Of a stretch of DNA of 64,000 nt, positions 8,732 to 15,916 are shown one piece after another (the first letter of the stretch is position 1; each line of letters starts with the position of its first letter). Source of the stretch: Gemmatimonadales bacterium (GTDB lineage: Bacteria; Krumholzibacteriota; Krumholzibacteriia; LZORAL124-64-63); assembly GCA_019038745.1 (NCBI GenBank), contig JAHOYV010000070.1:62001-126000 (forward strand), written 5' to 3'. The notes beneath the pieces are model-generated. The model ran no database searches. It had not been told where the DNA came from and saw only the letters and a list, made by a program, of their open reading frames with translations. Position numbers and translations under genes: made by a program.

Positions 8732-10024
8732 ATGAAAAACGCTGCGTCCGGTCTTTTCGTGTGCCCAACTACAGGCTTTCACACCAGGATAGTTCCCCAA
8801 ATAGCGGGAATTCTTTGCAGGATTCTGTTGGTTGTTTTCCTGGCCTCACTTTTCCTGGTTGCCGGTTGCTCCGATGACGAAGTTGACGTGACCTTTCCCA
8901 CCCCGCCCCAACCTTCCTCCAAATTGTGGCTGTACGATGTTTTCGGCACCACGGAAACGGATACCGAAGGGAACATTATTTCGAACGTATTTGCCTGCGG
9001 ATACGGGGGGAGTATGGTCCATTTCGACGGCGAAACCTGGACCCAAGTGGACATGAACACCTCCCATAACATCGTGTCGATCTGGGGACCGGGCGACGGG
9101 ACACTGTACGCCTGCGGGTTCGGTGGATCCATCTGGAGAAATTCCGGCACTGGGTGGTCTAATATGGATAGCGGAACTGACAGCTATCTGGTTGGCCTCG
9201 GTTCCTTCAACAACGATATTCACGTGTGTGGTGTAGATGGGGCCTTGCGTCAACTTTCCGGCAATACCTGGGAAGACACAAAGACGGTCATGATTCTCCG
9301 CGACCCGGTCGGCGCCCCACTTGACACCCTGAGCCGCAGTATCGACATCGAATCCCTGGTCACCATCAATCATTATTTCATCGGTGGAGCGTACCGACTT
9401 CCCTCTTACGATGAAGATGAAAACATTGGCACAGAATATACCGACGGCATGGTACTGGGGAAGGACATATCCTTCCCGGAGCAGCCTCAGTTCGACTGGC
9501 ATTTACGACCCTTGCGCGCCGACGAGATAGTGCCCAGCGAGTGGATCCAGTGTTCGACTTCCGATTCTTCAGGCCTGGTCGGCAATAACTACCTGGGAAC
9601 CACCGAAGGCTGGGTATTCCAACTTTCCGACAGCCAAATGACCGGACTGACCTGGGTCAAAGTGCATCCCCGGATCACCACCGACCCACGAGCCGGCATC
9701 AACGACATGTGGCTGGATGAACTTGGGAACCTGTTTATGGTCACCCATTCGGGACAGGTCGTCTTCCAAAGTCACGACTACAAATACAACGAAACAGGGT
9801 TCAGGGTAGTCCAACAAATTACCAGCGGTTCGCTTATGGGACTGTGGGGTGAGGATTCCGATAATCTGTTCGCTGTGGGCCTCATTGAGAAAACAGTTTT
9901 CCGTCTCCGGTATGACTTCACGGAAAGAATCTTTGAAGTCTCGGAGGACCTTCTGCCTTTTATCGAAAAGTCCCCTGTTGGGGGAGACAATTTGGATAAA
10001 TTCGGTCGGCCGCTGACCTGGTAG
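8732..10024 (+). CDS. Beta-propeller lipoprotein
   Basis: A 430-residue lipoprotein. The signal segment CRILLVVFLASLFLVAGC ends in a lipobox (Cys near 46), followed by an acidic linker. The body contains repeats with the pattern G-G-xx-hydrophobic, FDGETW or similar, then WG and an acidic turn, for example VFACGYGGSMVHFDGETW, LYACGFGGSIWRNSGTGW and GLWGEDSDNLFAVG. Such blades occur in secreted propeller proteins that bind partners or surfaces; no catalytic motif is seen. GAGGAA lies about 9 nt before the ATG. It is transcribed divergently from nadA and lies 135 nt before the M3 peptidase gene. The precise role is unknown. Confidence 0.75.
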   Translation: MKNAASGLFVCPTTGFHTRIVPQIAGILCRILLVVFLASLFLVAGCSDDEVDVTFPTPPQPSSKLWLYDVFGTTETDTEGNIISNVFACGYGGSMVHFDGETWTQVDMNTSHNIVSIWGPGDGTLYACGFGGSIWRNSGTGWSNMDSGTDSYLVGLGSFNNDIHVCGVDGALRQLSGNTWEDTKTVMILRDPVGAPLDTLSRSIDIESLVTINHYFIGGAYRLPSYDEDENIGTEYTDGMVLGKDISFPEQPQFDWHLRPLRADEIVPSEWIQCSTSDSSGLVGNNYLGTTEGWVFQLSDSQMTGLTWVKVHPRITTDPRAGINDMWLDELGNLFMVTHSGQVVFQSHDYKYNETGFRVVQQITSGSLMGLWGEDSDNLFAVGLIEKTVFRLRYDFTERIFEVSEDLLPFIEKSPVGGDNLDKFGRPLTW

Positions 10025-10159
10025 CAATTCCCAGGGCTCCTGGCCTACCTCGACCCGGTTGCGACCAAAATCATTGTCATTCCGACGGCCCGGTTTTTTA
10101 CCAAAGCCGGGCTGAAGTCCGCAAGGATACTTCTTGCCGTAATTTTCAGGAGGTTTTTC

Positions 10160-12103
10160 ATGTCCAACCTGCTTCACAATGTTCGTGTGGCCACCGCCAT
10201 CCTGCTTTCTGGTCTTCTCTGCCTGATCATCGCCGCCCCGGTCTTGGCGGGATATGATCCTGACCCCACCACACCTCGCTCGGACGTGCCCAAGGATTAC
10301 CAGTGGCGCTACACCGACATTTTCCCTGATGACGCAGCATGGGAAGCCGAGCTGGAAGCAGTGTCCAAAGCCATACCCAAGCTGAACGGCTACAGGGGCC
10401 GCCTTGCTGACGGTGCCTCGGTATTATTGGATGTCCAAAATTCCTCGCACAAAATGGTGATGCGACTCTTCAAGTTGAACATGTACGCCCAAGCCCAATA
10501 CGACGTGAACCAGGGTGACGGCCGTCTACGTGGGATGCAGGGCCGAGTGCAGATGGTTTTCCCTGAATTCGGTGAAGCCACTTCCTGGATCGAACCGGAA
10601 CTCCTGGAAATCGACCCGAGTGTAATCAAGAACTTCATGGCCGAAGAACCGGCCCTTCAAGTCTTCGACTACTACTTCTCGGAACTGTGGCGTCAGCAGG
10701 AACATACCCTGAGCAGCCCCGAGGAACGCCTTATGGCGTTGACCGGGAACATGCGATCCACCCCCAGCGCCGCCCATGAAGCCCTGCTGGGAGTAGACAT
10801 GGAGTTCCCAGATGTGGTCGATTCGAACGGTGAGAAGCATCCTTTGACCGTGAGTGGGTTCTCCTCCCTGCGCTCCTCCGAGGATCCCGTTGTCAGGGAA
10901 CAGGCGGCGGCCAATTTCTTCGGGACCCTTCGCGGCTACGAAAACACCTTCTCCGTCCTGCTTGACGGAGCCGTAAAATCCCACATCATGAGCAAGCAAG
11001 CCCGGGACTACGACAAGTGCCTCGAAGCTTCCCTGTCCCCGGACAATATTTCCACCGAGGCCTACCGTATGTTGATTTCCACAATTCGGGAGAACCTGCC
11101 ACGTACGATGCACAAGTACGTGGACCTGCGTCGCAAGGTCATGGGAATCGACGAAAAACTTACCTTCCCCCACCTCTACAACGCCATGATGAAGGGTGTG
11201 GAGCCTGAGTACTCCTACGACGAGGCCCGGGAAATGATCACCAAGGCCCTCAAGCCCCTGGGCAAGGATTATGTCAAGAAACTGGCAGAAGGGATGGACC
11301 CGGCCAACGGCTGGATCGACGTCTACCCCAACGCCGACAAGCGGAGTGGAGCCTACAGCTCCGGTGGCCTGGCCAATGAAGAGGAGGGCGTTCATCCCTT
11401 CGTATTGCATAATTTCGACAATAGCCTGGATGCGGTTTCCACCACGGCCCATGAAATGGGACACGCCCTGCATTCCCACTACAGCAGCAACTACCAGCCG
11501 CCCATCTACCGCCACTACACTACCTTCCTGGCGGAAATCGCCTCCACCTGCAACGAGGCCCTGTTGACGAACTACCTGCTGGCCGAGGCGGATGACCTCG
11601 ACATGAAGCTCCTGCTGTTGAACCAGCGGTTGGAGAGCATTCGTCTGACGATCTTCCGCCAGACCCTGTTCGCCGACTTCGAGCTGCGTTTCCATGAGTT
11701 TGCTGAAGAGGGTAATCCCTTGACGGCCGACTTTTTGAACGGGCTTTACGCCGACATGATCCAGGAATACTACGGTGCGAATTTTGAGCTGGGAGCGGAT
11801 GACGCCTGCGAGTGGATGTTCATACCCCACTTCTACTACAACTTCTACGTGTTTACCTACGCCACCGGATTGACCAGCGGCCTGGCCATGGCGGACCTGA
11901 TAACCGAGGAAGGGGACAAAGCGGCACAGCTCTACATAGACAATATGTTGAAGGCCGGCTGCTCGGCGCCTCCGCTGGATATCCTGCGGTCTGCAGGGGT
12001 GGACCTGGAAACTCCGGCCCCTATTCTGGCGGCCATGGATATGTTCGAGAGCACAGTCGATGAATTCGACCGTCTTTGGACCCAGAAGTATGGTCAAAAC
12101 TAG
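10160..12103 (+). CDS. Secreted M3-family zinc oligopeptidase (PepF-like)
   Basis: A 647-residue zinc metallopeptidase. After a signal peptide (TAILLSGLLCLIIAAPVLA, cut near residue 30) comes the oligoendopeptidase F architecture: a helical N-domain, then the M3 catalytic domain with TTAHEMGHALHSHYSS (HExxH at about 431-435) and the third zinc ligand in FLAEIASTCNEALL near 457. PepF enzymes cleave short peptides and are usually cytoplasmic. The signal peptide here implies a periplasmic or secreted version that digests peptides before uptake, in line with the amino-acid catabolism elsewhere in the window. AGGAGG lies 7 nt before the ATG. It is followed by a strong bidirectional terminator. Confidence 0.9.
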   Translation: MSNLLHNVRVATAILLSGLLCLIIAAPVLAGYDPDPTTPRSDVPKDYQWRYTDIFPDDAAWEAELEAVSKAIPKLNGYRGRLADGASVLLDVQNSSHKMVMRLFKLNMYAQAQYDVNQGDGRLRGMQGRVQMVFPEFGEATSWIEPELLEIDPSVIKNFMAEEPALQVFDYYFSELWRQQEHTLSSPEERLMALTGNMRSTPSAAHEALLGVDMEFPDVVDSNGEKHPLTVSGFSSLRSSEDPVVREQAAANFFGTLRGYENTFSVLLDGAVKSHIMSKQARDYDKCLEASLSPDNISTEAYRMLISTIRENLPRTMHKYVDLRRKVMGIDEKLTFPHLYNAMMKGVEPEYSYDEAREMITKALKPLGKDYVKKLAEGMDPANGWIDVYPNADKRSGAYSSGGLANEEEGVHPFVLHNFDNSLDAVSTTAHEMGHALHSHYSSNYQPPIYRHYTTFLAEIASTCNEALLTNYLLAEADDLDMKLLLLNQRLESIRLTIFRQTLFADFELRFHEFAEEGNPLTADFLNGLYADMIQEYYGANFELGADDACEWMFIPHFYYNFYVFTYATGLTSGLAMADLITEEGDKAAQLYIDNMLKAGCSAPPLDILRSAGVDLETPAPILAAMDMFESTVDEFDRLWTQKYGQN

Positions 12104-12140
12104 GGGATTTAAAATTTAGAGACCCAAGAGAGGTCTGATA

Positions 12141-12175
12141 AAAAAGTGCGCCGGGAACAGCCGGCGCACTTTTTT
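12141..12175. terminator. Bidirectional rho-independent terminator
   Basis: A 14-bp perfect stem, AAAAAGTGCGCCGG (12141-12154) with CCGGCGCACTTTTT (12161-12174), and a 6-nt loop. A-run and T-run flank the stem, so it ends the M3 peptidase transcript on plus and the flagellin transcript on minus. Confidence 0.9.
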
Positions 12176-12185
12176 GTTGGGGAAC

Positions 12186-13016
12186 CTACTTCAAAAGATT
12201 CAAGGCCGTTAACTGTAACCCCTTGCCCTGGGCCAACATCGCGTTGCTGGACTGGGCCAAAATCTGCTGCCTCACCAGATTCGAAGTTTCCACCGCAAAA
12301 TCAGCGTCCATAATTCTAGAGCTTGAGGCGTAGGTATTTTCCGCCGTGATGGCTAAACCGCGACTGGCGCTCGCCAAGCGGTTTGACCCTGCCCCCAGTT
12401 CAGATTGATAGGAACTGACGCTGGCCATGGCTTCATCGATGTCCTCCATCGCCCTCTGCGCATTGCCGCCGTCCGAACCGTCAACACGGGTATCGGTAAG
12501 ACCCAGGCTGTCGGCGTCCAGACTGTGACTCAAATCCAGGCTGATCACTTCCCCTGTTCCATCACCTAACGCGATGTCAACAGCTCCCGCACTGCCGTCC
12601 AGGAGTCGTGTTCCATTGAACTCGGCGCTCTCCGCAACCCGGGAAATTTCTTCCTTCAGCACTTCGAATTCTTCCTGCACGGAATCCCGCTGCTCCTCGC
12701 TTAGGGTGCCGTTGGCCGCAACCATGGTCAGTTCCCGCATCCGACCCAACTTTTGGCTGATCATGCTCATCTGACCATCGCTTGCCTTGGCCATGGACAA
12801 GCCATCGTAGGTGTTGCGCATTCCCTGTTCCAGACCCTTGAGAGCTTCTCCGAGCTTGTTGGCAATGGCCAGACCGGCCGCGTCGTCCGCTGCCCTGTTG
12901 AGGCGACGCCCGCTACTGAGCTTCTCCAGGGTCTTGTCCATTTGGTTTTTGTTTTCGCTGGAAGATCGTAGAGCCTGCTGTGTGCTTGTCGGTTTGGAGT
13001 TGATACGAATGGTCAT
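12186..13016 (-). CDS. fliC: Flagellin
   Basis: Flagellar filament subunit, 276 residues. The N-terminal D0/D1 helices (IRINSKPTSTQQALR, KLSSGRRLNRAADDAAGLAI) and the C-terminal D1/D0 helices (ENTYASSSRIMDADFAVETS, ILAQSSNAMLAQGKGLQLTA) are both intact. The segment between them is short (about 140-200), so the outer D2/D3 domains are essentially absent. ATG at 13016 was chosen over an upstream ATG at 13058 because it gives the canonical flagellin N-terminus and has AAAGGA upstream. A near-consensus sigma-28 promoter lies upstream (13129-13156) and a terminator downstream, so it is a single-gene unit. No other flagellar gene is in the window. Confidence 0.95.
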   Translation of the reverse strand: MTIRINSKPTSTQQALRSSSENKNQMDKTLEKLSSGRRLNRAADDAAGLAIANKLGEALKGLEQGMRNTYDGLSMAKASDGQMSMISQKLGRMRELTMVAANGTLSEEQRDSVQEEFEVLKEEISRVAESAEFNGTRLLDGSAGAVDIALGDGTGEVISLDLSHSLDADSLGLTDTRVDGSDGGNAQRAMEDIDEAMASVSSYQSELGAGSNRLASASRGLAITAENTYASSSRIMDADFAVETSNLVRQQILAQSSNAMLAQGKGLQLTALNLLK

Positions 13017-13128
13017 TTTTCCAATCCTTTGCTTCAGCCCCCAAATCCTAAGTAACACAATTGATTAACCTGCCACGGGCATAATCATATTGGGGACCGG
13101 CGAAAGCCTACTGCACCTGATGTTTACC

Positions 13129-13156
13129 TTATCGGCAGGTGAAAAGAAAAACTTGA
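13129..13156 (-). promoter_or_regulatory. Sigma-28 (FliA) promoter of the flagellin gene
   Basis: On the minus strand, TCAAGTTT (13156-13149), a 12-nt spacer and GCCGATAA (13136-13129). The E. coli consensus is TAAAGTTT-N11-GCCGATAA, so the -10 is exact and the -35 differs at one base. The predicted leader is about 105 nt. Confidence 0.85.
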
Positions 13157-13186
13157 GCGTTATTTGAGAAATATATCGAGGTGTTT

Positions 13187-13262
13187 TGGTAGGCCGCGCT
13201 GGACTCGAACCAGCCACATTCTCCTTAAAAGGGAGATGCTCTACCTGATGAGCTAGCGGCCC
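13187..13262 (-). tRNA. tRNA-Lys (anticodon UUU)
   Basis: Cloverleaf on the minus strand, 76 nt: acceptor GGGCCGC/GCGGCCT (one G-U pair), D arm GCTC/GAGC, anticodon stem TCTCC/GGAGA with loop CTTTTAA giving UUU, T-loop GGTTCGAGTCC. Discriminator A and CCA are encoded. Confidence 0.95.
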
Positions 13263-13270
13263 ACCTCGAC

Positions 13271-13300
13271 GCGAAGATCAGAGAAGATCAGCGAAGATCC
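13271..13300. repeat. Three tandem 10-bp units before tRNA-Lys
   Basis: GCGAAGATCA, GAGAAGATCA and GCGAAGATCC stand head to tail, between the tRNA-Lys promoter and the mature tRNA 5' end. They would lie in or at the edge of the precursor leader. Confidence 0.7.
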
Positions 13301-13302
13301 GG

Positions 13303-13331
13303 AATATAGAAGAACCCATTGGGACTGTCAA
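13303..13331 (-). promoter_or_regulatory. tRNA-Lys promoter
   Basis: Minus strand TTGACA (13331-13326), 17-nt spacer, TATATT (13308-13303). The -35 is exact and the spacing ideal; transcription would begin about 35 nt before the tRNA. Confidence 0.75.
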
Positions 13332-13379
13332 AGAATAAGGGTTTGACCCCAGCCCCAATTAAAAATCCAACCCTCATGG

Positions 13380-14675
13380 TCAGGTCGAAACACCGGTCTC
13401 AGTCCAGATCATCGCCTCGCGTTCCTTGCCAACACTGATACCCTGAATGTGTACTCCAAGCTCCTGTTCCAGGAACTCCAGGTACTTGCGGGCGTTGGCC
13501 GGAAGGTCGGTCAGACGACGGCACTCACTGGTGGGTTTCTCCCAGCCGGGGAAATCCCGGAAGATCGGCTTGCAACGGGGCAGGGCCTCGCTTAGAACCG
13601 GGTAGGTGGTCAATTCTTCTCCGTCAAGATCATAGCCGGTGGCCACCCGCACTGTGGACATTTTGTCCAGCACATCCAGCTTGGTGATGATCACCCCTGT
13701 CATGCCGTTGATGTCCGCTGCGTATCGGGCAGCCACGAGATCGAACCAACCACAACGCCGAGCTCGGCCCGTGGTAGCCCCGTATTCCCCACCGGCATCA
13801 CGCAATTGATCCCCCTGGTCTCCCAGAAGTTCACTCATGAAGGGACCGTTGCCCACTCTTGTGCAGTAGGCCTTGAATATTCCAATGATTTCTCCCAAAG
13901 AGCGGGGAGGCAATCCGGTACCGGTAAGGACTCCGCCGATGGTGCTGTTGCTGCTGGTGACAAAGGGAAAAGTCCCGTGGTCAACGTCCAGCAGCGTGCC
14001 CTGGGCACCCTCAAACAGGGCACTGGCAATTCCATCCCGGACCGGGCGCAAAGCCTCGTAGGGATTGACGATCATGGGAGCCAGGAACTGGGCCAGAACC
14101 ACCAACTCCTCGGCCAGGACCTTCGCCGGCACGGGATCCGCTTCATAAAACTGACAGAGAACTTCGTTGGCCGTCAGGATCTTCTCGATGGCCTTGCGCT
14201 CAAGATTCTCCCGCGGCAAAAGGAGGTCGCCCATCCTCAGACCTGTGCGCTGCACTTTGTCCAGATAGGCCGGACCGATTCCCCGCCCGGTAGTCCCGAT
14301 GCTTTTGCGCTTGAGGCGACTTTCCCGCAGTTCATCCAGTCGCTTGTGAAAAGGCATCACCAGGTGCGCCGTGGCCGAGACCAGCAATCGGTCCCGCACG
14401 CTGATGTCCTTCTGTTCAAGGGCCAGTATCTCATCCCTCAGGCTCCAGGGATCAACCACCATGCCCCCGCCCAGGAAGCCCAGCACACCCTCGTGCAGGA
14501 TTCCTGAAGGCACAAGATGCAGGACATGCTTCTGATCACCGACGTAGATGGTGTGACCGGCATTTGCGCCACCCTGAAAGCGGATGACCCAGTCTACTTT
14601 GCGGCTGAGGGAATCAACGATTTTGCCCTTGCCTTCGTCGCCCCATTGTCCGCCGATAATAACTCGGTTTTCCAA
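13380..14675 (-). CDS. purA: Adenylosuccinate synthetase
   Basis: PurA joins IMP and aspartate with GTP to make adenylosuccinate, the first committed step to AMP. The 431-residue length is normal. Diagnostic motifs are GGQWGDEGKGKIVD at the N-terminus (catalytic Asp and P-loop-like), GANAGHT with the catalytic His, GTTGRGIGPAY (IMP site), and ATTGRARRCGWFD. GGGAG precedes the ATG. The gene appears monocistronic, between the exported CxxCH protein gene upstream and tRNA-Lys downstream, all on minus. A firm call. Confidence 0.97.
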   Translation of the reverse strand: MENRVIIGGQWGDEGKGKIVDSLSRKVDWVIRFQGGANAGHTIYVGDQKHVLHLVPSGILHEGVLGFLGGGMVVDPWSLRDEILALEQKDISVRDRLLVSATAHLVMPFHKRLDELRESRLKRKSIGTTGRGIGPAYLDKVQRTGLRMGDLLLPRENLERKAIEKILTANEVLCQFYEADPVPAKVLAEELVVLAQFLAPMIVNPYEALRPVRDGIASALFEGAQGTLLDVDHGTFPFVTSSNSTIGGVLTGTGLPPRSLGEIIGIFKAYCTRVGNGPFMSELLGDQGDQLRDAGGEYGATTGRARRCGWFDLVAARYAADINGMTGVIITKLDVLDKMSTVRVATGYDLDGEELTTYPVLSEALPRCKPIFRDFPGWEKPTSECRRLTDLPANARKYLEFLEQELGVHIQGISVGKEREAMIWTETGVST

Positions 14676-14757
14676 TGTATATTCTCCCGATTCCCGGATT
14701 GTGGATTCGTGTTAGACCCTTTGAAGGCCTTAGGGATGAATTATCCCCGGTGGTGGA

Positions 14758-15183
14758 TCAGCGGTCAAACATTGCTTTCAAGGCGTCCCAGGTCCGCTCA
14801 TCCACCAGGGACCCCGAGCCGCAGCCATCTTGAACACCTGGGTTGCCCGCCTGCTGGGTGACGTTTCCATCCGCCACTCCATCACCATCGCTGTCTCCCA
14901 ATTCGACCCCGTTGAGGCACCCGTCCCCATCGGAGTCCAGTTGAGCCAGATCGGTGTCCCAGATCCGGCCGTTTTCAAGAAAGTCCAACCCGAAGGCGTT
15001 CAAGACTGAGTTTCCCGAACTCGGGTCTTCCAAAACATGACAGGCTGCGCACAGGTGGGGTATGATGACCGCCAACTCCGCCATGTCTTCCTCCGTAGCC
15101 ATGACATGTTTCGCCGAAAGACAGACGATGCAAAGCAAAGCAATCGCCGCCACTATCTTTCGCGAGTTCCAGCTTCGGATCAT
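14758..15183 (-). CDS. Small exported CxxCH protein with Asp/Gly calcium-type repeats
   Basis: A 141-residue exported protein with signal peptide IVAAIALLCIVCLSAKHVMA. The mature part contains HLCAACH (CxxCH, a heme-c or metal motif), then LDSDGDGCLNGVELG and DSDGDGVADG, which look like thrombospondin type-3 or EF-loop calcium sites. Further single cysteines could form disulfides. The combination resembles short temptin-like or cytochrome-like secreted proteins, but a full cytochrome c fold with its distal Met ligand is not evident. A sigma-70-type promoter lies about 100 nt upstream. Function unknown; export and motifs are clear. Confidence 0.65.
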   Translation of the reverse strand: MIRSWNSRKIVAAIALLCIVCLSAKHVMATEEDMAELAVIIPHLCAACHVLEDPSSGNSVLNAFGLDFLENGRIWDTDLAQLDSDGDGCLNGVELGDSDGDGVADGNVTQQAGNPGVQDGCGSGSLVDERTWDALKAMFDR

Positions 15184-15282
15184 ACCTTCTTTATCCTACC
15201 CGTCGGGCCCCAGGTTAGCCGCATACCCCCTCAATATTTAGAAAACACCAAGGCAGGAATTGTGCACTCATTTTTCGAGGCC

Positions 15283-15312
15283 ATTATACCCCATGGGGCT
15301 GAAAATGGTCAA
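15283..15312 (-). promoter_or_regulatory. Promoter of the CxxCH gene with palindromic spacer
   Basis: Minus strand TTGACC (15312-15307), an 18-nt spacer and a perfect TATAAT (15288-15283). The spacer contains the palindrome CCCCATGGGG (15289-15298) directly abutting the -10 box. It starts just past the engB stop codon. Confidence 0.7.
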
Positions 15313-15313
15313 A

Positions 15314-15907
15314 TCAGCCTTCGACTGGATTATCTTCCAGCAGCGCCTCCACCCAAGCCAGCATCTCCAGACGGCCCATTCTGTCTTTGGCGGATGTAGG
15401 AAAGAACGGCGTAGAGGCGGGAACCCCCAGAGATTGGATGATCTCCGAATATCTGCTCGCCCGCGAATTGATGCTGACTTTGTCAATCTTGGTCGCGGCC
15501 AAGGCGAACGGGTGACCCGAACGGACCATCCAGGAGGAGACTTCGATATCCTCGACAGAGGGTTCCCTTCGGGAGTCCAGGAGGTGAAACAGGGCCAGCG
15601 GCCGATCCTGGCAGGCCAGATAGCGCTGAAAAACGTCCCACCAAATGGCCCTGTGCTTCTTACTCACTTTTGCGAATCCATATCCGGGTAAATCAACAAT
15701 ATAGAAACTGTCCTCGACCAGAAAATAGTTGAGCAAACGAGTCTTGCCCGGCTTACTGCTCGTCTTGGCCATCCCCACCCGTTCCAGGAAGTGATTAATC
15801 AGAGACGACTTGCCACAATTGCTGCGCCCCAGGAAAGCAAATTCAGGTAACACCAGTTCAGGTCGACTCGCGAGATCGGGAGCACTGGTCACAAAGCGAA
15901 CATCCAC
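15314..15907 (-). CDS. engB: Ribosome-biogenesis GTP-binding protein EngB (YsxC/YihA)
   Basis: A 197-residue TRAFAC GTPase needed for late assembly of the 50S subunit. G1 is FLGRSNCGKSSLIN (about 25-38), the switch region PGKTRLLNYF follows, G3 is VDLPGYGFAKVSK, G4 is ATKID near 143 and G5 is TSAK. The length is normal. The gene starts 9 nt after the lon stop and is almost certainly co-transcribed with it. The order tig-clp-lon-engB is also found in Bacillus and other bacteria, so this is an ordinary arrangement. Confidence 0.96.
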   Translation of the reverse strand: MDVRFVTSAPDLASRPELVLPEFAFLGRSNCGKSSLINHFLERVGMAKTSSKPGKTRLLNYFLVEDSFYIVDLPGYGFAKVSKKHRAIWWDVFQRYLACQDRPLALFHLLDSRREPSVEDIEVSSWMVRSGHPFALAATKIDKVSINSRASRYSEIIQSLGVPASTPFFPTSAKDRMGRLEMLAWVEALLEDNPVEG

Positions 15908-15916
15908 CCTGAATCC

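Noticed and set aside
10526..12097. A 523-codon open frame antisense to the M3 peptidase gene
   Set aside because: It lies wholly over a clear HEMGH peptidase, has low-complexity Gly/Val/His composition and no family motif; a codon-bias shadow.
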